Source of the DNA: Streptomyces sp. I05A-00742
GTDB lineage: Bacteria; Actinomycetota; Actinomycetes; Streptomycetales; Streptomycetaceae
NCBI RefSeq assembly: GCF_013055795.1
Contig: NZ_JABETO010000010.1
Span: 62,001-126,000 of the forward strand
Direction: 5' to 3'
DNA length: 64,000 nucleotides
In this document: positions 41,800 to 51,574 of the stretch, in pieces
Position numbering within the stretch: position 1 is the first letter of the stretch
How the letters are laid out: every line of letters starts with the position of its first letter
Position numbers and translations under genes: made by a program
The notes under the pieces: model-generated
The model's database searches: none
What the model was told of the DNA's origin: nothing
What the model saw: only the letters and a program-made list of their open reading frames with translations

Positions 41800-42006
41800 T
41801 CAGGCCGTCCGCCGCCCGTTCCATCCCCGGACGCACAGCCAGGTGCCTCCGTACAGCACGGCGCCCTCCGCGACGCGCCAACCGAGCCCGGACATCAACC
41901 GGGCGTCCCCGGTGAGGTCCACGAGGTGCCGGTGCCAGAGGAACAGCAGCAGGGCCCCGAGGACGATGACGACGGCCCCACCGGCCATCAGCAGTATGTT
42001 GCGCAT
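41800..42006 (-). CDS. Small membrane protein, 68 aa
   Basis: ATG at 42006 has GGAGGGGAG seven bases upstream; the longer frame reaching 42387 is a shadow of tesB. The 68-residue protein has one clear membrane helix at residues 4-24 ([20 protein letters not shown]) followed by a second weaker hydrophobic segment ([15 protein letters not shown]). No domain is recognised. It ends 48 bp past the tesB stop on the same strand, so it could be the last gene of that operon. Confidence 0.7.
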   Translation of the reverse strand: MRNILLMAGGAVVIVLGALLLFLWHRHLVDLTGDARLMSGLGWRVAEGAVLYGGTWLCVRGWNGRRTA

Positions 42007-42053
42007 GAGTTCTCCCCTCCTCCGCCGAAGCGTACGGGGAAGATCACCGTGTT

Positions 42054-42944
42054 TCAGTCCCGCGGGCGGGGCACCCGTACCAGCCCCTCCTGGATCACCG
42101 ACACCGCCAACTGCCCGTCCTGGGTGAAGATCCGGCCCCGGGCCAGCGCCCGGCCGCCCTGGGAGGTCGGGCTCTCCTGGTCGTAGAGCAGCCATTCGTC
42201 CGCGCGGAAGGGCCGGTGGAACCACATGGCGTGGTCGAGGCTGGCGCCGACGACGTCGCCGACCGCCCAGCCGCCGCGCCCGTGGGCGAGCAGGACGGAG
42301 TCCAGGAGCGTCATGTCGGAGACGTAGGTGGCCAGGCAGACGTGGAGCAGCGGGTCGTCGGCGAGTTTGCCGTTGGTCCGGAACCACACCTGCGACTTCG
42401 GCTCGCGCGGCTCGCCGAACCGGGCGAACGGCGGGTCGTCCACGTACCGCAGGTCGACCGCCGCCCGGGCCTCCAGCAGCCGGTCCACGACGTCCGGGCT
42501 CGCGAACCGGTCCGCGTAACGCGGCAGCATCTCGGCGGCCGTCGGCAGGGTGAGCGGATCGGGCGCGTACGGTGCCCGCTCCTGGTGCTCCAGACCCTCC
42601 TCGTGGGTCTGGAAGGACGCCGAGAGGTGGAAGATCGGGCGGCCGCGCTGGACGGCGACCACCCGCCGGGTGGTGAAGGAGCGGCCGTCGCGGATGCGGT
42701 CCACCGTGTAGACGATGGGGGCACCGGGGTCGCCGGGCCGCAGGAAGTAGGCGTGCAGGGAGTGCGGGAGCCGGTCGCCCGGGACCGTCCGGCCGGCCGC
42801 GACCAGCGCCTGCGCGGCGACCTGGCCGCCGAAGACGCGCGGGATCAGCGCGGGCCGGCTGGTGCCGCGGAAGATGTCCTCCTCGACGCGTTCGAGGTCG
42901 AGCAGGAGGAGGAGGTCCTGCAGCGGGGTGATCGGCTCGCTCAC
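42054..42944 (-). CDS. tesB: Acyl-CoA thioesterase II (TesB type)
   Basis: GTG at 42944 starts a 296-residue double hot-dog protein: FGGQVAAQALVAAGRTVPGD, LHAYFLRPGDPGAPIVYTVD, VQRGRPIFHLSASFQTHEEG in the first fold and VCLATYVSDMTLLDSVLLAH, SLDHAMWFHRPFRADEWLLY, FTQDGQLAVSVIQEGLVR in the second. The conserved HSLHAYFLRPG and the SLDH(A/T)MWFH-type sequence are typical of TesB. It hydrolyses medium or long acyl-CoA to free acid and CoA. The gene is followed by the acyl-CoA dehydrogenase upstream on the same strand, 20 bp apart, so both are cotranscribed. Confidence 0.9.
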   Translation of the reverse strand: MSEPITPLQDLLLLLDLERVEEDIFRGTSRPALIPRVFGGQVAAQALVAAGRTVPGDRLPHSLHAYFLRPGDPGAPIVYTVDRIRDGRSFTTRRVVAVQRGRPIFHLSASFQTHEEGLEHQERAPYAPDPLTLPTAAEMLPRYADRFASPDVVDRLLEARAAVDLRYVDDPPFARFGEPREPKSQVWFRTNGKLADDPLLHVCLATYVSDMTLLDSVLLAHGRGGWAVGDVVGASLDHAMWFHRPFRADEWLLYDQESPTSQGGRALARGRIFTQDGQLAVSVIQEGLVRVPRPRD

Positions 42945-42964
42945 GTGCTGTTCCGGTCCGTTCC

Positions 42965-44122
42965 TCAGAGGCCCATGGACTTGGCGACGATGGAGCGCAT
43001 GACCTCGCTCGTGCCGCCGTAGATCCTGCTGACCCGGGTGTCCGCGTACAGCCGGGCGATGGGGTACTCCATCATGTAGCCGTAACCGCCGTGCAGCTGG
43101 AGGCACTTGTCGATGACCACGGCGGCCCGCTCGGTGGTGAAGAGCTTGGCGGAGGCCGCGTCGGCGGCGCTCAGCTCGCCCGCGTCGTGCGCGTCCAGCG
43201 CCCGGTCGACGACGGCCTGCATGGCGTCGACCTCGGACTTGCAGTCGGCGAGGACGAACTTGGTGTTCTGGAACGCGGCCACCGGCTGCCCGAAGACGCT
43301 GCGGTCGCGCACGTACTGCTTGGCGAACTCCAGCGCGGCGGCGGACTGCGCGTACGCCCCCACGGCGATGCCCAGCCGCTCCTGCGGCAGGTTGTGGGCG
43401 AGGTAGGAGAACGCCTTGCCCTCCTCGCCGAGCAGGTCCTCGACGGGCACCTTGACGTCGGCGAAGGAGAGTTCGGCGGTGTCGGAGGTCTTCAGGCCCA
43501 GCTTCTCCAGCTTGCGGCCGACCGCGTACCCCTCGGACCGGGTGTCCACGACGAGCAGCGAGATGCCGCCGCGGCGGTCCTCGGGGGTGGGCGGCGCGGT
43601 GCGGGCGCAGACGATCACCCGGTCGGCGAGGACGCCGCCGGTAATGAAGGTCTTGGCGCCGTTGAGGACGTAGTGGGTGCCGTCCGCGGAAAGCTTGGCG
43701 GTGGTCTTCATTCCGGCCAGGTCGGAGCCGGTGCCGGGCTCGGTCATGGCGATGGCGGTCATCATGTCGCCGGTGACGAAGGACGGCAGCCAGCGCCGCT
43801 TCTGCTCCTCGTTCGCGTACGCGAGGAGGTACGGGAGGCAGAGCGCGGTGTGCACATTGCTGCCGCCGAAGCTGACGGCCGCCCGGGCGCACTCCTCGAT
43901 GATGACGGCCTGGTACTTGAAGCCGGACTCGCCCGCGCCGCCGTACTCCTCGGGGACCTCGATGCCGAAGACGCCCAGCTCACCGAGCTTCTTGTAGAAG
44001 TCGCGCGGGGCCTGCCCGGCCTCGCGCCACTCGTCGTAGTACGGCACGACCTCCGCGGCGATGAAGTCGCGGATGGTCCCACGGAACGCCTCGTGGTCCT
44101 CGTTGAACACCGTCCGACGCAC
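42965..44122 (-). CDS. Acyl-CoA dehydrogenase
   Basis: The 385-residue FAD enzyme has the usual regions: EEYGGAGESGFKYQAVIIEE, AMTEPGTGSDLAGMKTTAKL, FITGGVLADRVIVCAR, GLKTSDTAELSFADVKVP, QLHGGYGYMMEYPIARLYAD, and RIYGGTSEVMRSIVAK at the end. The position of the catalytic Glu in medium-chain enzymes is Gly here (IYGGT), so the base is probably Glu248 in PQERLGIAVG, as in isovaleryl-CoA dehydrogenase. It lies upstream of tesB on the same strand and near the leucine cluster. Substrate may be a branched or longer acyl-CoA; which one is not decided by sequence. Confidence 0.9.
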   Translation of the reverse strand: MRRTVFNEDHEAFRGTIRDFIAAEVVPYYDEWREAGQAPRDFYKKLGELGVFGIEVPEEYGGAGESGFKYQAVIIEECARAAVSFGGSNVHTALCLPYLLAYANEEQKRRWLPSFVTGDMMTAIAMTEPGTGSDLAGMKTTAKLSADGTHYVLNGAKTFITGGVLADRVIVCARTAPPTPEDRRGGISLLVVDTRSEGYAVGRKLEKLGLKTSDTAELSFADVKVPVEDLLGEEGKAFSYLAHNLPQERLGIAVGAYAQSAAALEFAKQYVRDRSVFGQPVAAFQNTKFVLADCKSEVDAMQAVVDRALDAHDAGELSAADAASAKLFTTERAAVVIDKCLQLHGGYGYMMEYPIARLYADTRVSRIYGGTSEVMRSIVAKSMGL

Positions 44123-44224
44123 AACTACCCCCTCAACGGGGCCGGTTCCACCGTTCCCCCGGTCGGCTAAGCGCTTGCTCAGCGAAAGTTACCCGGCGGT
44201 CTCCTCGGCTGTCCAGATCCCGCC

Positions 44225-44270
44225 GGGCCCGGATGCCACCGGGCCGGGATGCCACCGGGCCCGGATCCCG
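44225..44270. repeat. Three tandem 16-bp repeats
   Basis: Units beginning at 44225, 44241 and 44257 read close to GGGCCCGGATGCCACC. They lie in the 169-bp gap between the TetR gene's stop and the acyl-CoA dehydrogenase start. A role is unknown. Confidence 0.65.
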
Positions 44271-44291
44271 TCCACCGCCCGTCCGGCCGGC

Positions 44292-44975
44292 TCACGCCCG
44301 CCCGGGGTCCGACAGCGCCCCGAGCGCGCCGTGCGCCAGCCGCCGCAGCAGCGCCGCGGTGGCCTCGCGGCCGGGCAGCCCGCCGGGGCGGCCGAGGTGC
44401 GGGGTGGAGTTGAGCAGGCCGAAGACCGCGTGCACGGCGGCCCGGGTGTCCGTCTCGGCGGCGCCGGGGTGGAGCGCGCGCACCACCTCGACCCACAGCT
44501 CGACGTACTGCCGCTGGAGCGAGCGCACCAGCTTGCGGTCCTCGTCGCGGAGCTGACCCAGCTCCCGGTCGTGGAGGATGATCAGCGCCCGGTCGTCCAG
44601 CGCGAAGTCGATGTGCCCGTCGATCAGCGAGCCCAGCACGACGGCCGGTCCCGCCCCCGCCACCTCGGCACCCGCCCGGCGCTCGCGCCCGCTCGCCAGG
44701 AGCCGGCCGCTGATGCCCACCAGCAACTCGGCGAGCATCGCGTCCTTCCCCGCGAAGTGGCGGTAGAGCCCCGGGCCGCTGATGCCGACCGCGGCCCCTA
44801 TCTCGTCCACCCCGACCCCGTGGAACCCGCGCTCGGCGAAGAGCCGCGCGGCCTCCCGGAGGATCTGCTCACGGCGGGTGGGAGCGGGGACGGGCGCCCT
44901 GACGGCGGCGCCCTCTGCTGCTGCGGCGGGGCCGGCCGCCGCACGGGCCTGGTTGACGGGGTTCGCGCGGTTCAC
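44292..44975 (-). CDS. TetR-family regulator of the leucine cluster
   Basis: The 227-residue protein has an Ala-rich leader of about 30 residues and a TetR DNA-binding domain at about 33-80 (REQILREAARLFAERGFHGV, IGAAVGISGPGLYRHFAGKD), then a helical ligand domain. The start ATG at 44975 is divergent from the carboxyltransferase gene at 45077, and a perfect 7-bp inverted repeat lies between them. It therefore probably represses the branched-chain catabolic genes 45077-51491, perhaps responding to a CoA ester. The leader may start at a later in-frame codon. Confidence 0.88.
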   Translation of the reverse strand: MNRANPVNQARAAAGPAAAAEGAAVRAPVPAPTRREQILREAARLFAERGFHGVGVDEIGAAVGISGPGLYRHFAGKDAMLAELLVGISGRLLASGRERRAGAEVAGAGPAVVLGSLIDGHIDFALDDRALIILHDRELGQLRDEDRKLVRSLQRQYVELWVEVVRALHPGAAETDTRAAVHAVFGLLNSTPHLGRPGGLPGREATAALLRRLAHGALGALSDPGRA

Positions 44976-45024
44976 GAACCAAATTGTAGACAGCGCCGTT
45001 AGCGGGCGTTAACCTGAAGAAGAT

Positions 45025-45044
45025 CTGTTAACGCTTATTAACAG
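45025..45044. promoter_or_regulatory. TetR operator between regulator and carboxylase genes
   Basis: CTGTTAA CGCTTA TTAACAG is a perfect 7-bp inverted repeat with a 6-bp spacer, 33 bp before the carboxyltransferase start. A second GTTAAC lies nearby at about 45008-45013. The size and place fit the TetR site for the divergent genes. Confidence 0.7.
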
Positions 45045-45076
45045 CACGTGGAAACGGGCAAGGGAGCTTCGAGTCC

Positions 45077-46708
45077 ATGCAGCAGGCACCGGCGCTGGTC
45101 AGCGCCGCAGATCCGGCGTCCGACGGCTGGCGCGGCAATGAGGCCGCGCACCACCGGCTGGTGACGGAGTTGCGCGAGAAACTCGCGACGGCCCGGCTGG
45201 GCGGCGGCGAGCGGGCGCGCGCCCGGCACACCGCCCGCGGCAAGCTCCTGCCGCGCGACCGGGTGGACACCCTGCTGGATCCCGGTTCGCCGTTCCTGGA
45301 GATCGCCCCGCTGGCGGCCGAGGGGATGTACGGCGGGGCCGCCCCCGCCGCCGGGGTGATCGCCGGCATCGGCCGGGTCTCGGGCCGCGAGGTGGTGATC
45401 GTCGCCAACGACGCGACGGTCAAGGGCGGCACGTACTACCCGATGACGGTGAAGAAGCACCTCCGCGCACAGGAGATCGCGCTGGAGAACCGGCTCCCCT
45501 GCCTCTACCTGGTGGACTCGGGCGGTGCCTTCCTGCCGATGCAGGACGAGGTCTTCCCCGACCGCGAGCACTTCGGCCGGATCTTCTACAACCAGGCCCG
45601 GATGTCCGGCGCGGGCATCCCGCAGATCGCCGCCGTCCTGGGCTCCTGCACCGCCGGCGGGGCGTACGTCCCCGCGATGAGCGACGAGGCGGTCATCGTG
45701 CGCGGCCAGGGCACGATCTTCCTCGGCGGGCCGCCGCTGGTGAAGGCGGCCACCGGCGAGGTCGTCACCGCGGAGGAACTGGGCGGCGGCGAGGTGCACT
45801 CCAAGGTGTCGGGCGTCACCGACCACCTCGCGGAGGACGACGCGCACGCCCTGCGGATCGTCCGCACGATCGTCTCGACGCTCGGCGACCGCGGCCCGCT
45901 GCCCTGGCGGGTGGAGCCCGTGGAGGAGCCCAAGGCCGACCCTGCCGGGCTCTACGGCGCCGTCCCCGTCGACTCCCGTACCCCCTACGACGTCCGCGAG
46001 GTCATCGCGCGGGTGGTGGACGGCTCCCGGTTCGCCGAGTTCAAGGCCGAGTTCGGGCAGACGCTGGTGACCGGCTTCGCCCGGATCCACGGCCACCCGG
46101 TCGGCATCGTCGCCAACAACGGCATCCTGTTCTCCGAATCCGCCCAGAAGGGCGCCCACTTCATCGAGCTGTGCGACCAGCGCGGCATACCCCTGGTCTT
46201 CCTCCAGAACATCTCCGGCTTCATGGTCGGCCGGCAGTACGAGGCCGGCGGCATCGCCAAGCACGGCGCCAAGATGGTGACGGCCGTGGCCTGCACGCGC
46301 GTCCCCAAGCTGACGGTGGTGATCGGCGGCTCGTACGGCGCCGGCAACTACTCGATGTGCGGCCGGGCCTACTCGCCCCGCTTCCTGTGGATGTGGCCCA
46401 ACGCCAAGATCTCCGTCATGGGCGGCGAACAGGCCGCCTCCGTCCTCGCGACCGTCAAACGCGACCAGCTGGAGGCGCGCGGCGAGGAGTGGAGCGCCGA
46501 GGACGAGGAGGCGTTCAAGTCCCCGGTCCGCGAGCAGTACGAGACCCAGGGCAACGCCTACTACGCGACCGCCCGGCTGTGGGACGACGGCGTCATCGAC
46601 CCGCTGGAGACCCGCCGGGTCCTCGGCCTCGCCCTCACCGCCTGTGCCAACTCCCCCCTGCCCGAACGCGACCCGAACGCGCCCGGCTACGGCGTCTTCA
46701 GGATGTGA
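45077..46708 (+). CDS. accD1: Acyl-CoA carboxylase carboxyltransferase subunit (MCC beta type)
   Basis: The 543-residue protein has two crotonase-like carboxyltransferase halves, [60 protein letters not shown] in the first and [60 protein letters not shown] in the second. It transfers carboxyl from carboxybiotin to an acyl-CoA; the genes around it point to methylcrotonoyl-CoA, in leucine breakdown. ATG at 45077 lies 101 bp from the divergent TetR start. The biotin carboxylase gene follows 15 bp later. The symbol is from memory of S. coelicolor. Confidence 0.92.
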   Translation: MQQAPALVSAADPASDGWRGNEAAHHRLVTELREKLATARLGGGERARARHTARGKLLPRDRVDTLLDPGSPFLEIAPLAAEGMYGGAAPAAGVIAGIGRVSGREVVIVANDATVKGGTYYPMTVKKHLRAQEIALENRLPCLYLVDSGGAFLPMQDEVFPDREHFGRIFYNQARMSGAGIPQIAAVLGSCTAGGAYVPAMSDEAVIVRGQGTIFLGGPPLVKAATGEVVTAEELGGGEVHSKVSGVTDHLAEDDAHALRIVRTIVSTLGDRGPLPWRVEPVEEPKADPAGLYGAVPVDSRTPYDVREVIARVVDGSRFAEFKAEFGQTLVTGFARIHGHPVGIVANNGILFSESAQKGAHFIELCDQRGIPLVFLQNISGFMVGRQYEAGGIAKHGAKMVTAVACTRVPKLTVVIGGSYGAGNYSMCGRAYSPRFLWMWPNAKISVMGGEQAASVLATVKRDQLEARGEEWSAEDEEAFKSPVREQYETQGNAYYATARLWDDGVIDPLETRRVLGLALTACANSPLPERDPNAPGYGVFRM

Positions 46709-46722
46709 GAGGAGACGTGACG

Positions 46723-49380
46723 ATGTTCGAGAGTGTCCTGGTCGCCAACCGCGGCGAGATCGCCGTCCGGGTCATCCGCACCCTGCGGGAACTGGGCGTC
46801 CGCTCGGTCGCCGTGTACAGCGACGCGGACGCCGACGCCCGGCACGTGCGCGAGGCCGACACGGCCGTCCGCATCGGCCCGGCCGCCGCCGCGGAGAGCT
46901 ACCTGTCCGCCGAGCGCCTGCTGGAGGCCGCCGCGCGCTCCGGCGCGCAGGCCGTCCACCCCGGCTACGGCTTCCTCGCCGAGAACGCCGCCTTCGCCCG
47001 CGCCTGCGAGGCCGCCGGGCTGGTCTTCATCGGCCCGCCCGCCGACGCCATCGACCTCATGGGCGACAAGATCCGCGCCAAGGCGACGGTCCGGGCCGCG
47101 GGCGTCCCGGTCGTCCCCGGCTCCTCGGGAAGCGGCCTGTCCGACGCCGAACTCATCGACGCCGCACGGGAGATCGGCACGCCCGTGCTGCTCAAGCCGT
47201 CGGCCGGCGGCGGCGGCAAGGGCATGCGGCTGGTCCGCGACGAGGCGCTGCTCGCGGAGGAGATCGCGGCCGCCCGGCGCGAGGCGCGCGGTTCCTTCGG
47301 CGACGACACGCTCCTCGTCGAGCGCTGGATCGACCGCCCCCGCCATATCGAGATCCAGGTCCTGGCCGACGGCCACGGCACCGTCCTCCACCTCGGCGAG
47401 CGCGAGTGCTCGCTCCAGCGCCGCCACCAGAAGATCATCGAAGAGGCGCCGAGCGTCCTGCTGGACGAGGCCACCCGGGCCGCGATGGGCGCCGCCGCCG
47501 TCCAGGCCGCCCGTTCCTGCGGCTACACGGGCGCCGGCACGGTGGAGTTCATCGTCCCCGGCGACGACCCGTCCGCCTACTACTTCATGGAGATGAACAC
47601 CCGCCTCCAGGTCGAGCACCCGGTGACGGAGCTGATCACCGGCCTGGACCTGGTGGAATGGCAGCTCCGCGTGGCGGCGGGCGAGCACCTGGCCTTCACC
47701 CAGGAGGACGTCACCCTCACCGGCCACGCCATGGAGGCCCGCATCTGCGCCGAGGTCCCGGCCCGCGGCTTCCTCCCCTCCGCCGGCACCGTCCTCGCCC
47801 TCCACGAGCCGGAGGGCCCCGGCGTCCGCGTCGATTCCGGACTCACCGTCGGCACCGAGGTCGGCACCCACTACGACCCCATGCTCGCCAAGGTCATCGC
47901 CCACGGCCCCGACCGCCCCACGGCCCTCCGCCGCCTCCGCGCCGCCCTCGCCGAGACCACCGTCCTCGGCCTCGACACCAACACCGGCTTCCTCCGCCGC
48001 CTCCTCGCCCACCCCTCGGTCGTCTCCGGCAACCTCGACACCGGCCTCGTCGACCGCGACGGCCCGTCCCTCCTCGCGGACACAGTCCCCGACGAGGTCT
48101 ACACCGCCGCCGCCCTCACCCGCCAGGCATCCCTCCAGCCCGCCCTCCCCCCGAACACCTGGACCGACCCCTTCTCCGTCCCCGACGGCTGGCGCCAGGG
48201 CGGCGAACCGGCCTGGACCCACCACCACCTGCGGGTGCCTGGGCAGGAGCCGGTGACGGTACGGGTGCGGGGGGCCGCGTCGGACGCGGAGGTGGTGCTG
48301 GACGCCGCATCCGCGCCGGGGGCGCAGGCCGCCCCTCCGGGCGGGGGCGGTGACGAGCCCTCGGGCGGCACGCCGCCCGGAGCCGGCGCGGAGCAGCCGG
48401 GCGGGACGGTCCCGGGGCGGCCGGGCCTCGTCGCTTCGACAGCCCCTCACGGCGGAGGCCCGAGCGCCTCCGGCGCGGAGCAGCCGGGCGGTGCCGCCGT
48501 CCCGTCCGCCGGCACCCGGCCCGAGGGCCGGGACCTCCCCGGCGACGGGCGGGAGCGGCCCGGCCCGGCGCCGTCCGCGAGCGGCCACGGCCGAGGAACG
48601 GCGCAGCCGGAACCGGCCGGAGCACCCGGAGCACCCGGAGCACCCGGAGCACCCGGAGCACCCGGAGCACCCGGAGCACCCGGAGCACCCGGAGCGAACG
48701 CCGTGCCCGCGCAGCAGGACACCGCCGCCCAGGCCGGTGCGGACGCCGGCGCTCCCGCCGCCGCCCGTCCCGGGGCCGCGGGTACCCCCGGCGCGGAGCG
48801 GTCGGCCGGTACGGTCCCGGCGCAGCCGGGTACCGCCGGGGCGGCCGCCCCGCCGCCCGCGCAGCAGGGCGGTCCCGGGGGCTCCGGGGGCTTGCCCCCG
48901 GTTTCGGGAAGGGGTGGGGCTGGGGAGCAAGCCGCCGCAGGCACCCCCCGCAAGGCCCGCCTCGTCCGTACCGCCCCGCACCGCCTCACCCTCCACCTCG
49001 ACGGCCGCACCATCCCCTTCACCACCGGCCCCACCGAAGCCCCGCCCGGCGCCGGAACGTGGCTCGCCCACGAAGGCGACACCTGGCACATCGCCGACCA
49101 CGACCCCATAGGACCCCGCGGCGCCGGAGCCGACGCACACGCCGGCGCGCTCACGGCGCCGATGCCGGGCACGGTCACCGTCGTCAAGGCGTCCGTCGGC
49201 GACAAGGTCACCGCGGGCCAGAGCCTGCTCGTCGTGGAGGCGATGAAGATGGAGCACGTCATCGCCGCCCCCCACGACGGCACGGTCACGGAGCTCGACG
49301 TCACCCCCGGCAGCACGGTCGCCATGGACCAGGTCCTCGCCGTGGTCACCCCGGACCTGCCCGCCCAGGAGGAAGCATGA
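46723..49380 (+). CDS. Biotin carboxylase/BCCP subunit (MCC alpha) with large insertion
   Basis: ATG at 46723 follows GAGAGGAGA. The 885-residue protein begins with a biotin carboxylase domain (1-450: [19 protein letters not shown] as ATP loop, [36 protein letters not shown]). The carrier domain (about 803-876) has [12 protein letters not shown] with biotinyl Lys842. The linking BT domain is split: its first part ends near residue 527 and the second begins near 743 ([20 protein letters not shown]), leaving about 215 residues of Pro/Gly/Ala-rich sequence. This includes eight Gly-Ala-Pro units at 633-656. Usual length is about 650-670. The gene follows accD1 by 14 bp and overlaps the lyase start by ATGA. 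Activity depends on whether the split BT domain folds. Confidence 0.9.
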   Translation: MFESVLVANRGEIAVRVIRTLRELGVRSVAVYSDADADARHVREADTAVRIGPAAAAESYLSAERLLEAAARSGAQAVHPGYGFLAENAAFARACEAAGLVFIGPPADAIDLMGDKIRAKATVRAAGVPVVPGSSGSGLSDAELIDAAREIGTPVLLKPSAGGGGKGMRLVRDEALLAEEIAAARREARGSFGDDTLLVERWIDRPRHIEIQVLADGHGTVLHLGERECSLQRRHQKIIEEAPSVLLDEATRAAMGAAAVQAARSCGYTGAGTVEFIVPGDDPSAYYFMEMNTRLQVEHPVTELITGLDLVEWQLRVAAGEHLAFTQEDVTLTGHAMEARICAEVPARGFLPSAGTVLALHEPEGPGVRVDSGLTVGTEVGTHYDPMLAKVIAHGPDRPTALRRLRAALAETTVLGLDTNTGFLRRLLAHPSVVSGNLDTGLVDRDGPSLLADTVPDEVYTAAALTRQASLQPALPPNTWTDPFSVPDGWRQGGEPAWTHHHLRVPGQEPVTVRVRGAASDAEVVLDAASAPGAQAAPPGGGGDEPSGGTPPGAGAEQPGGTVPGRPGLVASTAPHGGGPSASGAEQPGGAAVPSAGTRPEGRDLPGDGRERPGPAPSASGHGRGTAQPEPAGAPGAPGAPGAPGAPGAPGAPGAPGANAVPAQQDTAAQAGADAGAPAAARPGAAGTPGAERSAGTVPAQPGTAGAAAPPPAQQGGPGGSGGLPPVSGRGGAGEQAAAGTPRKARLVRTAPHRLTLHLDGRTIPFTTGPTEAPPGAGTWLAHEGDTWHIADHDPIGPRGAGADAHAGALTAPMPGTVTVVKASVGDKVTAGQSLLVVEAMKMEHVIAAPHDGTVTELDVTPGSTVAMDQVLAVVTPDLPAQEEA
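48304..48948 (+). repeat. In-frame low-complexity insertion in the MCC alpha gene
   Basis: Eight exact 9-bp units GGAGCACCC (48619-48690) sit near the middle. Flanks repeat short modules such as GCGGAGCAGCCGGGCGG (48388 and 48475). At 48884-48901 is a hairpin CCGGGGGCTTGCCCCCGG, whose core is the reverse complement of the R1/R2 hairpin core. Frame is kept throughout, so this is not a pseudogene. Confidence 0.85.
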
Positions 49381-50324
49381 CGGCCGACGGCCTGCCCATG
49401 CCCGTACGGGACCCCGCCCTCCCGGAGCACGTCCGCATCCACGAGGTCGGCCCCCGCGACGGCCTGCAGAACGAGAAGGCGATCGTCCCGGTGGAGGTCA
49501 AGGCGGACTTCATCCGCCGCCTCGCCGCCGCGGGCCTGGGCACGATCGAGGCGACGAGCTTCGTCCGCCCGGAGTGGGTGCCGCAGCTCGCCGACGCCGA
49601 GCAGCTCCTGCCGCTCGTCGAGGACGTCGCCGCAGGCGTCCGGCTCCCCGTCCTCGTCCCCAACGAGCGCGGCCTCGACCGCGCCCTCGCCCTGGGCGCG
49701 CGGGAGGTCGCGGTCTTCGCCAGCGCCACCGAGTCGTTCGCCAAGGCCAACCTCAACCGGACGGTCGACGCGTCGCTGGCCATGTTCGAGCCGGTGGTGC
49801 GGCGGGCGAAGGACGAGGGCGCCCGCGTCCGCGGCTATCTGTCGATGTGCTTCGGGGACCCCTGGGAAGGCCCGGTGCCGGTCGAACGGGTCGCGGACGT
49901 CGGCCGCCGCCTGTACGAGATGGGCTGCGACGAGCTGAGCCTCGGCGACACCATCGGCGTGGGCACCCCCGGCCACGTCTCCGCCCTGCTGCGGGCCGTC
50001 AACGAGGCGGGCGTCCCCACCGACCGCCTCGCCGTGCACTTCCACGACACCTACGGCCAAGCGCTGGCCAACACCCTCGCGGCGCTGCACCACGGCGTGA
50101 CCACCGTCGACTCCTCGGCGGGCGGCCTCGGCGGCTGCCCGTACGCGAAGAGCGCCACCGGCAACCTCGCCACGGAAGACCTCGTCTGGATGCTCCACGG
50201 CCTCGGCGTCGAAACCGGGGTCGACCTCGGCCGGCTCACCGCCACAAGCGTGTGGATGGCCGCCCACCTGGGACGGCCGAGCCCGTCCCGCACCGTTCGC
50301 GCCATCTCCCACCAGGAGTCATGA
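49377..50324 (+). CDS. hmgL: Hydroxymethylglutaryl-CoA lyase
   Basis: ATG at 49377 overlaps the stop of the biotin carboxylase gene. The 315-residue protein has the HMGL-like barrel with [20 protein letters not shown] (metal and catalytic Arg/Asp), [60 protein letters not shown] and [20 protein letters not shown] with the catalytic Cys. It cleaves HMG-CoA to acetyl-CoA and acetoacetate, the last step of leucine degradation. The gene sits between the MCC genes and acdH, which agrees with that pathway. All key residues are present and length is normal. Confidence 0.94.
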   Translation: MTADGLPMPVRDPALPEHVRIHEVGPRDGLQNEKAIVPVEVKADFIRRLAAAGLGTIEATSFVRPEWVPQLADAEQLLPLVEDVAAGVRLPVLVPNERGLDRALALGAREVAVFASATESFAKANLNRTVDASLAMFEPVVRRAKDEGARVRGYLSMCFGDPWEGPVPVERVADVGRRLYEMGCDELSLGDTIGVGTPGHVSALLRAVNEAGVPTDRLAVHFHDTYGQALANTLAALHHGVTTVDSSAGGLGGCPYAKSATGNLATEDLVWMLHGLGVETGVDLGRLTATSVWMAAHLGRPSPSRTVRAISHQES

Positions 50325-50327
50325 GCC

Positions 50328-51491
50328 ATGCTGGACCACCGCCTCACCCCAGAGCACGAAGAACTCCGGCGCACCGTCGAGGAGTTCGCCCATGACGTGA
50401 TCGCCCCGAAGATCGGGGAGTTCTACGAGCACCACGAGTTCCCCTACGAGATCGTCCGCGACATGGGCCGCATGGGCCTGTTCGGGCTGCCGTTCCCCGA
50501 GGAGTACGGCGGGATGGGCGGCGACTACCTGGCCCTGGGCATCGTCCTGGAGGAGCTGGCCCGCGTCGACTCCTCGGTGGCGATCACCCTGGAGGCGGGC
50601 GTCTCCCTCGGCGCCATGCCGATCTACCACTTCGGGACCGAGGAGCAGAAGCGGGAGTGGCTGCCCCGGCTGTGCTCCGGCGAGATACTGGGCGGCTTCG
50701 GGCTGACGGAGCCCGACTGCGGCTCGGACGCCGGCGGCACCCGCACCACCGCCCGGCTGGACGAGGCCACGGACGAGTGGGTCATCAACGGCACCAAGTG
50801 CTTCATCACCAACTCGGGCACCGACATCACCGCCCTGGTCACCGTCACCGCGGTCACCGGCCGCACCGCGGAGGGCAAGCCGCTGATCTCCTCGATCATC
50901 GTGCCGTCCGGCACGCCCGGCTTCACGGTCGCGGCCCCCTACTCCAAGGTCGGCTGGAACGCCTCGGACACCCGCGAGCTGTCCTTCTCCGACGTCCGGG
51001 TGCCGCGCGCCAACCTGCTGGGCGAGGAGGGCCGCGGGTACGCCCAGTTCCTGCGCATCCTCGACGAGGGCCGGATCGCCATCTCGGCGCTGGCGACGGG
51101 CCTCGCACAGGGCTGCGTCGACGAGTCGCTGGCGTACGCGAAGGAGCGGCGCGCCTTCGGCCGGCCGATCGGCGCCAACCAGGCCATCCAGTTCAAGATC
51201 GCGGACATGGAGATGCGGGCCCACACCGCCCGGCTCGCCTGGCGCGACGCGGCGTCCCGGCTGGTGCACGGCGAGCCCTTCAAGAAGCAGGCGGCGCTGG
51301 CCAAGCTCTACTCGTCGGAGATCGCGGTGGACAACGCCCGGGAGGCCACCCAGATCCACGGCGGCTACGGCTTTATGAACGAGTACCCGGTGGCCCGTAT
51401 GTGGCGCGACGCCAAGATCCTGGAGATCGGCGAGGGCACCAGCGAGGTCCAGCGGATGCTGATCGCCCGGGAGCTGGGGCTCGCGGGCTGA
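50328..51491 (+). CDS. acdH: Branched-chain acyl-CoA dehydrogenase
   Basis: The 387-residue FAD enzyme starts at ATG 50328, three bases after the lyase stop. It carries FEHDVI-like N-terminus (AHDVIAPKIGEFYEHHEFPY), FGLTEPDCGSDAGGTRTTAR, CFITNSGTDITALVTVTAVT, KVGWNASDTRELSFSDVRVP, ATQIHGGYGFMNEYPVARMW and ILEIGEGTSEVQRMLIAREL. The Glu in IGEGT is the usual catalytic base, so this enzyme keeps a residue that the dehydrogenase at 42965 lacks. In S. coelicolor and S. avermitilis the acdH product oxidises isovaleryl-, isobutyryl- and related CoA esters. It ends the operon; the next gene starts 83 bp downstream. Confidence 0.93.
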   Translation: MLDHRLTPEHEELRRTVEEFAHDVIAPKIGEFYEHHEFPYEIVRDMGRMGLFGLPFPEEYGGMGGDYLALGIVLEELARVDSSVAITLEAGVSLGAMPIYHFGTEEQKREWLPRLCSGEILGGFGLTEPDCGSDAGGTRTTARLDEATDEWVINGTKCFITNSGTDITALVTVTAVTGRTAEGKPLISSIIVPSGTPGFTVAAPYSKVGWNASDTRELSFSDVRVPRANLLGEEGRGYAQFLRILDEGRIAISALATGLAQGCVDESLAYAKERRAFGRPIGANQAIQFKIADMEMRAHTARLAWRDAASRLVHGEPFKKQAALAKLYSSEIAVDNAREATQIHGGYGFMNEYPVARMWRDAKILEIGEGTSEVQRMLIARELGLAG

Positions 51492-51574
51492 CCCGCGCGG
51501 CGGGCCGGACGAATCGGAGGTCACCCCTCCGTCCGGCCTGCCGCAACCCCCTTCCGGCCTGCGAGAATTCACCC

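Noticed and set aside
48619-48690. Eight 9-bp repeats as a possible CRISPR or assembly error
   Set aside because: There are no spacers, units are contiguous and in frame, and the flanking frame stays open; a copy-number error remains possible but not a CRISPR.
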